Assembly: GCA_045226255.1 (NCBI GenBank)
Contig: JBGVCG010000020.1
Location: 79,116-143,115 of the forward strand
Direction: 5' to 3'
DNA length: 64,000 nt
From: UBA1181 sp045226255
GTDB lineage: Bacteria; Bacteroidota; Bacteroidia; Bacteroidales; Paludibacteraceae
This document shows, in pieces, positions 7,583 through 17,202 of this stretch; position 1 is the first letter of the stretch; the number at the start of each line of letters is the position of its first letter. A program made the translations under genes and the position numbers. Below the pieces are notes generated by a model. The model was not told the origin of the DNA and made no database searches. It saw only the letters and a program-made list of their open reading frames with translations.

Positions 7583-10147
7583 TCAGAAATTAACGTGCAC
7601 GCCAAAGCGCACACCCCTCTTGTCCACATCCTCATGCTCCTTGTACGTCAATCGCCACACATAATCAACACGAAAGACCTTGAAGATATTCTCCACGCCA
7701 ACGCTCACCTCCATGTATGGACGATCATCCATCCTGTACGTGCCAGCCGGGAAAGCGAACAAACCAGCCGGATTATCCGAACGGACAGGGTCATTCCGTT
7801 TATCCAGCCCTCCCCATAGACCCCTGAACGCAAAGACCTCCCTCAACTGCAGCTTGCGTATCACAGGGATTCTATTCAGCACAAGGCCATTCATGTAATA
7901 CGTCACGTACCAAGAGAGTGATTGGTCGTTGATGAACTCGACAGGGTCCATCAAGTTGAACTCCTCATTATCAATAAAATATGAAGAAGATGCAATCGGA
8001 ATATCCAACAAAGTATAAGGCACTTTATCCCAGACCTTCACCCCCTTCAGGAGGAAGTCCACATAGCCAAAATAAGAGAACCACATCCTTTTCTCGAATC
8101 CCAGCTCAGTTTTATTGCACGTGTAGTCAGACCCCAAGTAGCCATCCAAAGCGACGGAATGGGAGAGCGTCAATATCGGCACCTCCTTGTTCAATGTGAA
8201 ACGATGCAGTCTGGATTGATAGAATTTTTCTTTCGGGGCGAAACGGAAAGAGAGCCTTAACGTTCCCATGGAATAGTTGTCACAATCGGACAAAACGCCC
8301 ATTCCATCGTATTTTTGGAAGTTGGTCAGGAACGTGGAGTACGAAGTCTTGTAATTGAGATGCGCACTCATCGAAAAGCCAGAATGATACTCACGACGGT
8401 AAGAGAGACCTGCGTCCCTAGCGTAAATCGCGTCACGATCATCCGAACGGCTGAACAAAGAACTGATCGCATTACCACCCACCGTACTATAATTCTCATC
8501 ACCCACCTTATCCACATCATACCGACAATAAGCCGTCAAGGAATGGACAGGGAACTCCACATGATATTTTTCCTTTTCGTTGAAGGAATACTCGATGGAC
8601 CCCATACCCTTTGGACGTTTATCCTTAAAACCATAAGCAGCGTAAGCGGAGAGGAAGAAATGCTTGTCGAACTCAGCGGTCGTTTCACCCCCGAAACGGA
8701 GACGGAACCCCTCCAAATCATTCGCTGAAATCATGGAAAAGACAGGTCCGATGTCAAATTGGCTTCCCTCCTTCTTCGTCGGTATGAAATTATTGGTGCA
8801 AATCTTCACGAAGCCCTCCGTAAATCGATAGACGGGCACATGGCGTAGTTCACGCATCAAAAGGCTCGTGCGTGCCTCCTGCTCGGAAAGTGGCGCATAT
8901 CGGAGCGAGTCCCACTCCGCAGCCGACGTCTTACGTGCGGACGATTCATCCACCACAGGGTCAGGGAAATCGAAGACCGGCAAGTCAGGCTTCTCGAACG
9001 AATAATTCCGATAAGCGTTCAGTCGCTCGCCATAGACACGGGGAGCAGCCGGCACAAAGAATGCGGCACTGACAAAATCCTTTGTGAGCAAGCACGTTCC
9101 ATCCTGGGCATAATCGAAATCCTGGTCGAAGCTCATGCTTTCGATGAAGTTCAGATTAATATTCCTCGGCAGACTGAAATGCGCCCTTTTCACCGCATAA
9201 GAAGAGTCCAACGCCACATACAAACTACCGGAGAAACCGTACGCCTCGGTCGTGTGGGGTGTGAAGGCGATGTTCACGCAGCGTACCCCATTGATTTCCA
9301 ACGTATCCAAGGCAAAAAACTTGTAAAAGGCAGGGGCGACATTAGACAATGGACTCACGAAATGGGTAGAGAGCAAGACAATATCGTTTTCGAAGATATC
9401 GACCCCCTTCAAGTACTCATCGAACATATTTTGGACCCCGTCCTGAGGAAGTAATTCATCGATTCCATCGAATTTTTTCGCATGAATGACCGTACGTTGC
9501 CGTTCGGGGGAAGACTGCCAATAGAGTGTCGACGCAACCTCACGTAGCCCGAGAGGAAGGATAGAACGCCCCTTCTGCGTGGTATCGATATGGTCATACA
9601 GAAAACCGAAACGTTTGTTCAGCAGTCCGAACTTGCCCGCCTCGAAGCCATTCCAGGCATACGTAATCTTCTGATACTTATCACACTGATAATATGCATG
9701 GTTAGTAATCGCTATCCGATCCTTATTCTCTATCACCTTACGGACCAGTTCTAGGGCCGGATTGTTTTTCTTGGAGTAACGTTGCTTCTTACGTTTCGAA
9801 ACGACCACCTCATCGAGGAAATAATCATCCTCCTTCAGATCCACTTTCAGTGTCTTTCGCTTCCCATCCGCATTCACATAGATTTTCTTATCCTTATACC
9901 CCATCATGGAGAAAACCAAATAGCCTGATTCCTCGGTGGATAGGGAAAAAGTACCATTCTTATCGCAAGCGGTTCCCACATCCGTACTCTCGAAATAGAC
10001 TGCCGCATAAGGAAGAGTCTCCTTGGTAAGGGAATCACGCACGACACCACCGACCTCCGTCTTCTCCGCGAACGACTCCACCCAACCGAGCAGGCACAAA
10101 AGGAAAACGACACCTACATTTCTACGGGCAACAAGGATTGAATTCAT
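7583..10147 (-). CDS. DUF5686 family outer-membrane protein with carboxypeptidase-regulatory domain
   Basis: The 854-residue protein has a signal peptide (residues about 10-27), a CarboxypepD-regulatory-like domain (about 30-115: VGGVVRDSLTKETLPYAAVYFEST) and then the long DUF5686 body, which ends in amphipathic beta strands typical of an outer-membrane barrel (final strand RGVRFGVHVNF). The family is widespread in Bacteroidota and of unknown function. Its layout resembles TonB-dependent receptors but lacks a plug. The gene starts 5 bases after the rnz stop, so the two are likely cotranscribed. Confidence 0.88.
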   Translation of the reverse strand: MNSILVARRNVGVVFLLCLLGWVESFAEKTEVGGVVRDSLTKETLPYAAVYFESTDVGTACDKNGTFSLSTEESGYLVFSMMGYKDKKIYVNADGKRKTLKVDLKEDDYFLDEVVVSKRKKQRYSKKNNPALELVRKVIENKDRIAITNHAYYQCDKYQKITYAWNGFEAGKFGLLNKRFGFLYDHIDTTQKGRSILPLGLREVASTLYWQSSPERQRTVIHAKKFDGIDELLPQDGVQNMFDEYLKGVDIFENDIVLLSTHFVSPLSNVAPAFYKFFALDTLEINGVRCVNIAFTPHTTEAYGFSGSLYVALDSSYAVKRAHFSLPRNINLNFIESMSFDQDFDYAQDGTCLLTKDFVSAAFFVPAAPRVYGERLNAYRNYSFEKPDLPVFDFPDPVVDESSARKTSAAEWDSLRYAPLSEQEARTSLLMRELRHVPVYRFTEGFVKICTNNFIPTKKEGSQFDIGPVFSMISANDLEGFRLRFGGETTAEFDKHFFLSAYAAYGFKDKRPKGMGSIEYSFNEKEKYHVEFPVHSLTAYCRYDVDKVGDENYSTVGGNAISSLFSRSDDRDAIYARDAGLSYRREYHSGFSMSAHLNYKTSYSTFLTNFQKYDGMGVLSDCDNYSMGTLRLSFRFAPKEKFYQSRLHRFTLNKEVPILTLSHSVALDGYLGSDYTCNKTELGFEKRMWFSYFGYVDFLLKGVKVWDKVPYTLLDIPIASSSYFIDNEEFNLMDPVEFINDQSLSWYVTYYMNGLVLNRIPVIRKLQLREVFAFRGLWGGLDKRNDPVRSDNPAGLFAFPAGTYRMDDRPYMEVSVGVENIFKVFRVDYVWRLTYKEHEDVDKRGVRFGVHVNF

Positions 10148-10152
10148 AATAT

Positions 10153-11067
10153 TCAGAAAATAAACATTTTACCATCTATGGCGAAATCCGTCGCCTCGAA
10201 TACGCCCTTCGCCTCTTCCAGCAAAGGGAGCGGGTCATCATATCTCGCCGAATAATGTCCGATAATCAGACGTTTCACATTCGCCATCTTAGCGATGGTA
10301 GCCGCCTGAAGTGCGGTGGAATGCATCGTTTTCTTCGCAGCAGGCAAGTCCTGGTGCAAAAAGGTGGCTTCGTGGAAAAGGCAATCCACCCCCTCGATAT
10401 GCGACAGGAACTTCTCCGTATAAGCCGTGTCGGAACAGTAAGCGTAACTCTTCGAAGGCGTAGGATCGCTCGTCAACTGACGGTTGGGGATCAGTTCACC
10501 CTCCTCCGTCAGGAAGTCCGCTCCCCGCTTGATCAGGGGAATCTGGGCGATCGGTATATGAAAATATTTCACCATTTCACCGTCAATATGCCGCTCCTTC
10601 TCATGCTCCTTGAAGAGGAAACCGGAAGCACGGACCGAATGTTTCAGCGGAAATGTTTTGACAGACAATGATTTGTCATCGTATATCACCTCCGATTCTG
10701 TCGGTGAAAAGGGCACAAAATGAACATTGAACGACAAACCTTTGCAGAAGTAAGCAATCAACGGACGCAGTAGTTGCTCCAATTCAGGATAGGAATGGAC
10801 ATAGACATCAGAAGTACGTCCCTGCGTGTCCAACGTAGAGATGAGCCCCACCAGCCCGAAACAGTGGTCCCCATGGAGGTGCGAGATGAAGATATGGTTC
10901 AATCGGGAGACACGCACCCCGTAACGGCGTACCTGATGCTGGGTTCCCTCCCCACAATCGATCATAAAGACCTTCTCCCTCAGGGAAAGCACCTGGGAAG
11001 GATGGGAAAACTTCTTCGTCGGCACCGCCGAACCAGCCCCTAATATCTGTAACTGAACGTTTTCCAA
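10153..11067 (-). CDS. rnz: Ribonuclease Z
   Basis: The product is a metallo-beta-lactamase-fold endonuclease that trims tRNA 3' trailers. The zinc motif is in IFISHLHGDHCFGL, with the glycine-rich LGAGSAVP loop at the N-terminus and a GHYSARY motif near the end. No ATG precedes the conserved region. TTG at 11067 gives MENVQLQILGAGS and 304 residues, matching the usual bacteroidal length; TTG at 11079 would add four residues. The only tRNA in the window (50.9 kb) encodes no CCA, consistent with a need for RNase Z processing. Confidence 0.93.
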   Translation of the reverse strand: MENVQLQILGAGSAVPTKKFSHPSQVLSLREKVFMIDCGEGTQHQVRRYGVRVSRLNHIFISHLHGDHCFGLVGLISTLDTQGRTSDVYVHSYPELEQLLRPLIAYFCKGLSFNVHFVPFSPTESEVIYDDKSLSVKTFPLKHSVRASGFLFKEHEKERHIDGEMVKYFHIPIAQIPLIKRGADFLTEEGELIPNRQLTSDPTPSKSYAYCSDTAYTEKFLSHIEGVDCLFHEATFLHQDLPAAKKTMHSTALQAATIAKMANVKRLIIGHYSARYDDPLPLLEEAKGVFEATDFAIDGKMFIF

Positions 11068-11550
11068 TGCATTACACAATTAATAAAATGATTCATGGAA
11101 GACCATGAACCACTTACACATAAAGTCCGCAGAATCAAACAATTGCGGTCACACAAGAACAGGAGAGCCCCCTATTCACCCACAAAAATAGCCATAAAAA
11201 CAGAGAGATGAAACCATTTCACACTTTTTAGCACTTCCGCACAGGGCTCTTCCTTTTAGACAATGCAAAAGACCACAAATCCTCACGGAAAGAAGTGTTC
11301 ACGGAGTTTGATGCGAAATGATCACATCATCAATAACTGCAAATAGTAAATCATAAATCGTCAAACAGTAAATACAACAAATGTAACCGCCCTCCACAAA
11401 GCGCAAAATAAAGGCGAAAGCACTTTCCTATTTCGAATTATTCATGCTAACTTTGCCAAAAATTTGAAACGATTCACGGATAATTTAACTTGCAGATCCA
11501 TTCAAAAGAGATATATTCGCGGATGTTTCCTGACAAATTAACTGACAGAC
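11068..11550. other. Divergent intergenic region between rnz and the CotH gene
   Basis: These 480 bases hold no convincing gene. They contain the promoter of the CotH gene (11424-11456) and an AT-rich stretch at about 11343-11376. That stretch, read on the minus strand, is close to the TTTACTATTT-type dispersed repeat also seen near 39.4 and 46.75 kb. No clear promoter for rnz was found. Confidence 0.5.
11424..11456 (+). promoter_or_regulatory. Promoter for the CotH/lamin-tail protein gene
   Basis: TTTC at 11424-11427 and TAACTTTGC at 11448-11456 are separated by 20 bases, matching the Bacteroidota consensus except for C in place of G in the first box. The untranslated leader to the ATG at 11551 would be about 90 bases. 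Confidence 0.65.
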
Positions 11551-14500
11551 ATGTATAAAAGAATTGTTATTTCGGCAGTTTTCACCGCACTTTATGCGGC
11601 ACTGTCCTTTGCGAAAGTATCCATCAGCGAGCTCTCGACTTGCAATTATTCGTCCTTCATGAATAGGGACAACTTCAACTTCTCCAATTATATCGAATTC
11701 ACCACAGACAAAGACTCCGTTAACATGAACGGATACCTGATTATCCATTACGGCAAGCAGGCGGTCAAAGGGAAACTCATCGAGCGTTGGAGATGGAGGG
11801 TGGACAAAGACTGGCAAATCGGTCCCAACACCGTCCTTTGGTTGGACGACACGAAGAAAGACTCCCACGCGGACTACAAACTGGACGCTGACGGAGGAGC
11901 CATCGTACTCTACGAGGGAGGAACAATCGTAGACTCCATCCACTACGAGAAGATGGAGGTAAACCTATCATTCGGGCGAACCAACGCAGGAATTGGCTAC
12001 ATGTCACCCACACCCGGACTACCGAACACGAAAGCATACAAAGACATCAACTCTTGCAGATGCTCCGCTCCCACCTTCAGCCACAAGGGAGGCGTCATGG
12101 ACGAGCCATTCCTACTCTCCATCGAAGGAGACGGTAACATATACTACACCACCAACGGTTCGGAACCAACCTTGGAGAATGGCACCCTCTACACCGAGCC
12201 CATCTACATCGACAAGAACTCTAGCATACGGGCAAAAACATTCACGGACAGCCTGATACCGAGCAAAACAACCACTGCGACCTACCTCGTAAACGACGAA
12301 GCGCACGACAGCCTAGGATTCTCCATACCCGTTGTATCCATCACCGTAGACTCCACATTCTTCTATGACGACTCACTGGGCATCTACGTCACCGGGAAAA
12401 ACGGGAAACGAGGAGAGAAAGACTGCACAGCAGGCAAAGCCAACTACAACCAAGAATGGAAACGCCCCATCAACTTCGAATATATCGTGGATGGACAAAC
12501 GGTCGTCTGCCAAGAACTGGAAGCGAAAGTGGAAGGAGGATGCTCCAGAAAGGAAAAGTTGAAAACGCTCTCCCTCAAAGCAAGCAAGAAAACAGGGAAG
12601 GACTCCATCGACTACCATTTCTTCTCTTCCAAACCTAATATCATCCACAAAAACATATATCTACGGAATGGTGGCACAGCCTATTCCAAAGTACGTTTCA
12701 GGGACGGATTGATGCAGACCCTAGCCATCGGCATGAACATCGACTACCAAGCCTTCCAGCCCGTAGCCTACTACATCAACGGAGTCTACCAAGGATTCAT
12801 GGACCTGAACGAGCGAACCAACTCAGACTACGTCGAGGCCAATTACGGAATCGATGAAGAGGACATCGACCTCATCACCCTATCCGACCAGTTAGGCATC
12901 CGAGCAAGCTCAGGAGACAAAAACGCCTACAACGATCTGACAAGCACATTGCAGAACACCAACCCAAATGATTCCGTCACCCTATACGAAAGGGCCTGCG
13001 GACGAATGGACATGGACGAATATGTGGACTATCAAGTATTCCAACAATTCATCGTCAACACCGATTGGCCAGGCAACAACACGAAAATCTGGAAAGAAAA
13101 AGAGAACGGCAAGTTCCGATGGATACTCCTCGACACAGATTTCGGGCTGGGTCTTCCCGGATACGAATATTTGGGTGGAGCCTCCAAAAACATGATAAAC
13201 TGGTGCGCTGGAATAAAATCCAAGCAATGGGCCAACAGCGCAAGCTGGATGACACTCATTTTCAGAAGCCTATATCCTAATAGGTTCTTCAAGAAAAAAT
13301 TCATGACCAAATTCCTCATCCACCTCTCCACCACCTTCGCCCCACAACGGATCGAAGCGGTATTCGACAGCATTTCAGCCCTTGTGGACAAGGAATACCA
13401 GATATCATTCAACGGGAAAACAGGAGAGTCGGAGACCTACTCCATGCGTATATTCGCACTGAACCGCCACAAATACATATACGGGCATCTGCAAAACTAT
13501 GTCGGGGGAGGTGACACAGTCAGCCTACAACTGGCATCCGAGATGAAAGAGGCCCAACTATATTTCAACGGAGAACCCATCACAGCGTACGACGGCAAAT
13601 ACTTCTCCAACTATGAACTGGAGCTCAACGCCATACCGCCACAAGGCTATGAACTGGACAAATGGGTCATCACGTGCGACACAATCGGTGAAGTCGCTTT
13701 CGACACGCTGGATCCAAGGAACAAACTACCAGGGTACCTGGTGACCAAACTCCGATCCGGAGGAAAGATCACGGCTACCTTCCGACCAATCGGAGAGCCT
13801 AAGCCAGAGAGCAAGCCGACACTCGTCATCAACGAGATATGCACCTCCAGCAACGCACTCTCCAAGAACCCGGGGCCTGACGGGAAATACTCGGATTGGA
13901 TAGAGATCTACAACTACGGAGAGGAGAGCTACGACTTGGCCAACTATACCCTCTCCATCGTAGGAACAGACTCGAAAACACTCAAACAATCAACGATCCC
14001 AGTAGGATACGAACAGACCATCATACGTCCGAAAGAACACAAAGTCCTTTGGGCGAACGGAGACAGCCTCATAGGGCCATCCAGCCTCAACTTCGCCATC
14101 AACAAGGACAGCCTATACACCATCTGTCTATCCCGCAACGATACCGACCACATCGATTGTGTGGAGCTTGTGGCCCTGCAGACCAACGAATCCTACGCAA
14201 GAGAGATAGACAGTTCGTCGAATTGGGTCATCTACAACATCGACCCGCTGGAGCTCAACCCTACGCCAGGCAAGAAGAACGGAGAGAAGGACACGACCGG
14301 TGTGGACAACACCCTCGCCGACCTCATGTCACTCTCCCTCTACCCTAACCCGGCCAGCCAACAAATCCACATCCAGGCATCCGAGCCGATGGAACAAGTC
14401 ATATTCTATGACATAACAGGCAACCAACTCCTGTGCCTTCGCCCGAAAGAGCGACAAGTATCACAGGAAATCTCCTCCTGGGCAAAGGGGTTGTACCTCA

Positions 14501-14553
14501 TCGAAATTATCACAGACAAGAAATCGGGCATACTCAAATTCCTGAAAAAATAA
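11551..14553 (+). CDS. Large secreted CotH kinase-like protein with lamin-tail domains and type IX sorting domain
   Basis: The 1000-residue product has a signal peptide (1-21), a first lamin-tail-like domain (about 22-165, ending GYMSPTPGLPN), a chitobiase/hexosaminidase C-terminal-like domain (about 172-247: IYYTTNGSEPT), a CotH kinase domain (about 258-590), a short beta domain, a second lamin-tail domain (about 757-905: LVINEICTSSN, DWIEIYNYGE) and a type A Por sorting domain (about 930-1000: LYPNPASQQIHI, ITGNQ, KGLYLIEI). The CotH hallmark LLDTDFGLG is intact, so protein phosphorylation of some secreted partner is possible. Bacterial substrates of such proteins are mostly unknown. It is flanked by its own promoter and terminator, so it is monocistronic. 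Confidence 0.9.
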   Translation: MYKRIVISAVFTALYAALSFAKVSISELSTCNYSSFMNRDNFNFSNYIEFTTDKDSVNMNGYLIIHYGKQAVKGKLIERWRWRVDKDWQIGPNTVLWLDDTKKDSHADYKLDADGGAIVLYEGGTIVDSIHYEKMEVNLSFGRTNAGIGYMSPTPGLPNTKAYKDINSCRCSAPTFSHKGGVMDEPFLLSIEGDGNIYYTTNGSEPTLENGTLYTEPIYIDKNSSIRAKTFTDSLIPSKTTTATYLVNDEAHDSLGFSIPVVSITVDSTFFYDDSLGIYVTGKNGKRGEKDCTAGKANYNQEWKRPINFEYIVDGQTVVCQELEAKVEGGCSRKEKLKTLSLKASKKTGKDSIDYHFFSSKPNIIHKNIYLRNGGTAYSKVRFRDGLMQTLAIGMNIDYQAFQPVAYYINGVYQGFMDLNERTNSDYVEANYGIDEEDIDLITLSDQLGIRASSGDKNAYNDLTSTLQNTNPNDSVTLYERACGRMDMDEYVDYQVFQQFIVNTDWPGNNTKIWKEKENGKFRWILLDTDFGLGLPGYEYLGGASKNMINWCAGIKSKQWANSASWMTLIFRSLYPNRFFKKKFMTKFLIHLSTTFAPQRIEAVFDSISALVDKEYQISFNGKTGESETYSMRIFALNRHKYIYGHLQNYVGGGDTVSLQLASEMKEAQLYFNGEPITAYDGKYFSNYELELNAIPPQGYELDKWVITCDTIGEVAFDTLDPRNKLPGYLVTKLRSGGKITATFRPIGEPKPESKPTLVINEICTSSNALSKNPGPDGKYSDWIEIYNYGEESYDLANYTLSIVGTDSKTLKQSTIPVGYEQTIIRPKEHKVLWANGDSLIGPSSLNFAINKDSLYTICLSRNDTDHIDCVELVALQTNESYAREIDSSSNWVIYNIDPLELNPTPGKKNGEKDTTGVDNTLADLMSLSLYPNPASQQIHIQASEPMEQVIFYDITGNQLLCLRPKERQVSQEISSWAKGLYLIEIITDKKSGILKFLKK

Positions 14554-14595
14554 ACATTTATACTCTCACTTCAGGAATTTGGAAAAGCTCTTCGT

Positions 14596-14626
14596 GAGGC
14601 GCGGGAAATTTTTCTGCGCCTCTTTT
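14596..14626 (+). terminator. Rho-independent terminator of the CotH gene
   Basis: GAGGCGC (14596-14602) and GCGCCTC (14616-14622) form a 7-bp stem followed by TTTT. It lies 40 bases after the stop codon. Confidence 0.85.
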
Positions 14627-14646
14627 ATATATTTAGCGAAAACCAC

Positions 14647-14677
14647 TTGTTTCGTTCAAAAAAATGACGTAATTTCG
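14647..14677 (+). promoter_or_regulatory. Promoter of the aspartate aminotransferase gene
   Basis: TTG at 14647-14649 and TAATTTCG at 14670-14677 are separated by 20 bases. The -7 box has C for T in the TTTG core, a variant also seen before the kor operon and the DUF2461 gene. The leader is about 85 bases and contains the palindrome-like ACCTAATTTAGGT at about 14680. Confidence 0.6.
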
Positions 14678-14766
14678 CACCTAATTTAGGTGTGCAAGAT
14701 TTACAAACCTAACAAACTGAAATTAAACAGTATACATAAGAAACCAATTATAAAATAGACGAAAAA

Positions 14767-15963
14767 ATGGATCAAGTATCAGCCCGTTTAGCGGCCTTAT
14801 CACCATCAGAGACGCTTGCCATGTCGCAAAAGAGCCAAGAATTGCGCGCACAAGGCATAGATGTAATCAACTTAAGTGTAGGAGAACCAGACTTCAACAC
14901 ACCCAAGCACATCAAAGCGGCTGCGCAGAAGGCCATCGACGACAATTTTTCATTCTACTCCCCAGTGCCAGGCTATATGCCTCTTAGAAAAGCTATCGCG
15001 GAGAAGTTGAAGAAAGAGAACGGTTTGGACTTTGACCCAAGCCAAATCGTCTGCTCAAACGGTGCGAAACAAGCGGTTTGCAACGCTATCCTCAGCCTCG
15101 TCGGACCAGGTGACGAGGTGATCGTGCCTGCCCCTTACTGGGTAAGCTACGTAGAGATGGTGAAGTTGGCCGAAGGTACCAATGTGATCGTAAAGGCAGG
15201 TTTGGAGCAAAACTTCAAGATCACTCCTGCTCAATTGGAAGAGGCTATCACCCCTAAGACTAAGTTGTTGATCCTTTGCTCTCCTTCCAACCCTACCGGA
15301 AGCGTTTATTCCAAAGAGGAGTTGAAGGGATTGGCTGAGGTGATCGGCAAACACCCTAATATGTTCGTCCTCGCCGACGAAATCTACGAGCACATCAACT
15401 ACGTGGGCAAACACGAGAGCATCGCTCAATTCCCTGAGGTGAAAGATCACGTGATCATCGTGAACGGTGTATCCAAGGGTTATGCGATGACGGGTTGGAG
15501 ATTGGGTTGGTTGGCCGCTCCGAAATGGATCGCCAGCGCTTGCAACAAACTCCAGGGACAATATACATCCGGACCTTGCTCCATCGCTCAAAAAGCGGCT
15601 GAGGCTGCTTACACGGGCGACCAAAGCAGCGTGGAGACCATGCGCCAGGCTTTCGAGCGCAGACGTGACCTCGTCGTTAAGATGGCGAGCGAGATCTCCG
15701 GCTTCAAGGTGAACAAACCGGACGGCGCCTTCTACATCTTCCCTGAGTGCGATTCTTACTTCGGCAAGAAGACTCCTAAGGGCGACGTGATCAAAAGTGC
15801 GGCTGACCTCGCCATGTACCTCTTGGTGGACGGCCACGTGGCTTGCGTGGGCGGTGGCGCCTTCGGTGCTCCGAACTGCATCCGTATGTCTTACGCCACT
15901 TCCGAGGAAAACCTCACCGAGGCGTTCAAACGTATCAAAAAAGCATTGGACATCCTGAAATAA
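14767..15963 (+). CDS. aspC: Pyridoxal-phosphate aspartate aminotransferase (class I/II)
   Basis: The 398-residue enzyme has the full fold-type I aminotransferase signature: NLSVGEPDFNTP at the N-terminus, PAPYWVSY (stacking aromatic), CSPSNPTG, the Asp of LADEIYEH and the PLP-binding Lys237 in SKGYAMTGWRLGW. The substrate arginine is in NCIRMSYATS near the end. It interconverts aspartate and oxaloacetate with glutamate and 2-oxoglutarate. Type Ib enzymes of this kind may also act on aromatic or prephenate substrates, so the exact specificity is not certain. Codons look more strongly biased (many GGT, GCT, CGT, TTG) than in neighbours, suggesting high expression. It has its own promoter and terminator. 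Confidence 0.93.
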   Translation: MDQVSARLAALSPSETLAMSQKSQELRAQGIDVINLSVGEPDFNTPKHIKAAAQKAIDDNFSFYSPVPGYMPLRKAIAEKLKKENGLDFDPSQIVCSNGAKQAVCNAILSLVGPGDEVIVPAPYWVSYVEMVKLAEGTNVIVKAGLEQNFKITPAQLEEAITPKTKLLILCSPSNPTGSVYSKEELKGLAEVIGKHPNMFVLADEIYEHINYVGKHESIAQFPEVKDHVIIVNGVSKGYAMTGWRLGWLAAPKWIASACNKLQGQYTSGPCSIAQKAAEAAYTGDQSSVETMRQAFERRRDLVVKMASEISGFKVNKPDGAFYIFPECDSYFGKKTPKGDVIKSAADLAMYLLVDGHVACVGGGAFGAPNCIRMSYATSEENLTEAFKRIKKALDILK

Positions 15964-15986
15964 AGGATGTTCCGACAATAGAGCAA

Positions 15987-16019
15987 GAGGGTGTATCACA
16001 ATGGTATACCCTCTTTTTT
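15987..16019 (+). terminator. Terminator of aspC
   Basis: GAGGGT (15987-15992) pairs with ACCCTC (16008-16013), extended by a few weaker pairs, and is followed by TTTTTT. It lies 23 bases after the aspC stop. Confidence 0.85.
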
Positions 16020-16053
16020 CATCACAATATATCCCCTTAAAATCCGTAGAACT

Positions 16054-17130
16054 ATGATGAAGCACAAGAAACAATTACTCCTCAGTCTGTGGCTCCTTTT
16101 CAGCCTGACATGCGCCGCAAACATGCCGGCACCTCATACATTTACGACAAGTCCCCAAGTGATCATAGTTCCCAACGACGATGAAGAGTATATAATCGGT
16201 TACTACGACGGGGGAAAAACGACCTCCGACTTCACATTCAGCCAAGCGACTGATTATAAAGTAAAAGACACATCATTTTCAGTCACAGACAGCACAGGCA
16301 AAATCATATGCCCGAGCATCTGTCACAACAGCGGGGACACCTTGATCATAGACCTAAACAAGGCGGAGGATAGGGATTCGTCCGCAAGCACAGACTGCAT
16401 ATTATGGTATTGGGATAGCCAGGAGCAGCACTGGGGAAATTCTGACATTACAGAGAAGAATATAGCTGCACCAGAGGTAGAGAACCTGCCCCAAGAAGAG
16501 GATTTCCAAAAATCAGGAGAGGACTTGCGGCGGGAAATCATAGCGGAATTCAAAGCCTGCGACACTTCCCAACTCATCCGGGCAAAAGGGAAAAGCATCA
16601 TCCATTACACAGGAAAGGGGTTCTCTGTGAATGTGGTCATCTACAAACCAAGCACAGATTGGTACTACATCAGTCCTACCATAAAGAATGATGTCAAATA
16701 CGAATCGATGAATGGCCCCCATTTCCCCAATTCCCTACAATGGATCACTATCCTTTTATCGATGATAATAACCGTCATCGTCGAGGTGGGTGTCGGATGG
16801 TTGTTCTTTTACCGTTCAAAAAAGGATTTGATAACCATCGCCAAGACCAACGTCATCACCAACTTACTGATGAACATCACCCTATGCGTCGCCTTCTTCA
16901 ATAGCGGCTACTACGCCATGGCTTTTGGCATTGCCTTCCTGTTCATCGTAGAACCCCTCATATGGGTTGTCGAGAGCATCGTCTACTCCCTCAAATTGGA
17001 GAAGAAAGCCGAGCACTACATACTGAAGGCATGGGCGTTCGCCCTTGTGGCCAATGTGGCGTCCCTGCTCATAGGCCTGTTGCTCGACCATTGCGTCAGA
17101 GAGCTTGCGCTCTACATAATGCGATCATAG
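16054..17130 (+). CDS. Unknown membrane protein with periplasmic N-terminal domain
   Basis: I do not recognise this family. ATG 16054 is chosen because the signal peptide (MMKHKKQLLLSLWLLFSLTCAANM) starts there; an upstream frame runs into the aspC terminator. The 358-residue product has about 200 exported residues with an acidic stretch (ENLPQEEDF) and then four or five hydrophobic segments in the last third (about 228-250, 267-320, 325-350), leaving a short C-terminus. Two Cys pairs and no catalytic motif are visible. The architecture would suit an envelope sensor or transport accessory, which is only a guess. It stands alone between aspC and the MBL-fold gene. Confidence 0.75.
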   Translation: MMKHKKQLLLSLWLLFSLTCAANMPAPHTFTTSPQVIIVPNDDEEYIIGYYDGGKTTSDFTFSQATDYKVKDTSFSVTDSTGKIICPSICHNSGDTLIIDLNKAEDRDSSASTDCILWYWDSQEQHWGNSDITEKNIAAPEVENLPQEEDFQKSGEDLRREIIAEFKACDTSQLIRAKGKSIIHYTGKGFSVNVVIYKPSTDWYYISPTIKNDVKYESMNGPHFPNSLQWITILLSMIITVIVEVGVGWLFFYRSKKDLITIAKTNVITNLLMNITLCVAFFNSGYYAMAFGIAFLFIVEPLIWVVESIVYSLKLEKKAEHYILKAWAFALVANVASLLIGLLLDHCVRELALYIMRS

Positions 17131-17202
17131 TCCAACGGCAAATGATTCTTCCGTCCATTTTTTCGCGGAAAAACATTAAATTCGCATAGAAAACGAAAAG
17201 AG

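Noticed and set aside
15055..16074. 339-codon open frame antisense to aspC
   Set aside because: It overlaps a full-length aminotransferase with all catalytic motifs and its own promoter and terminator; the antisense product shows no recognisable fold.
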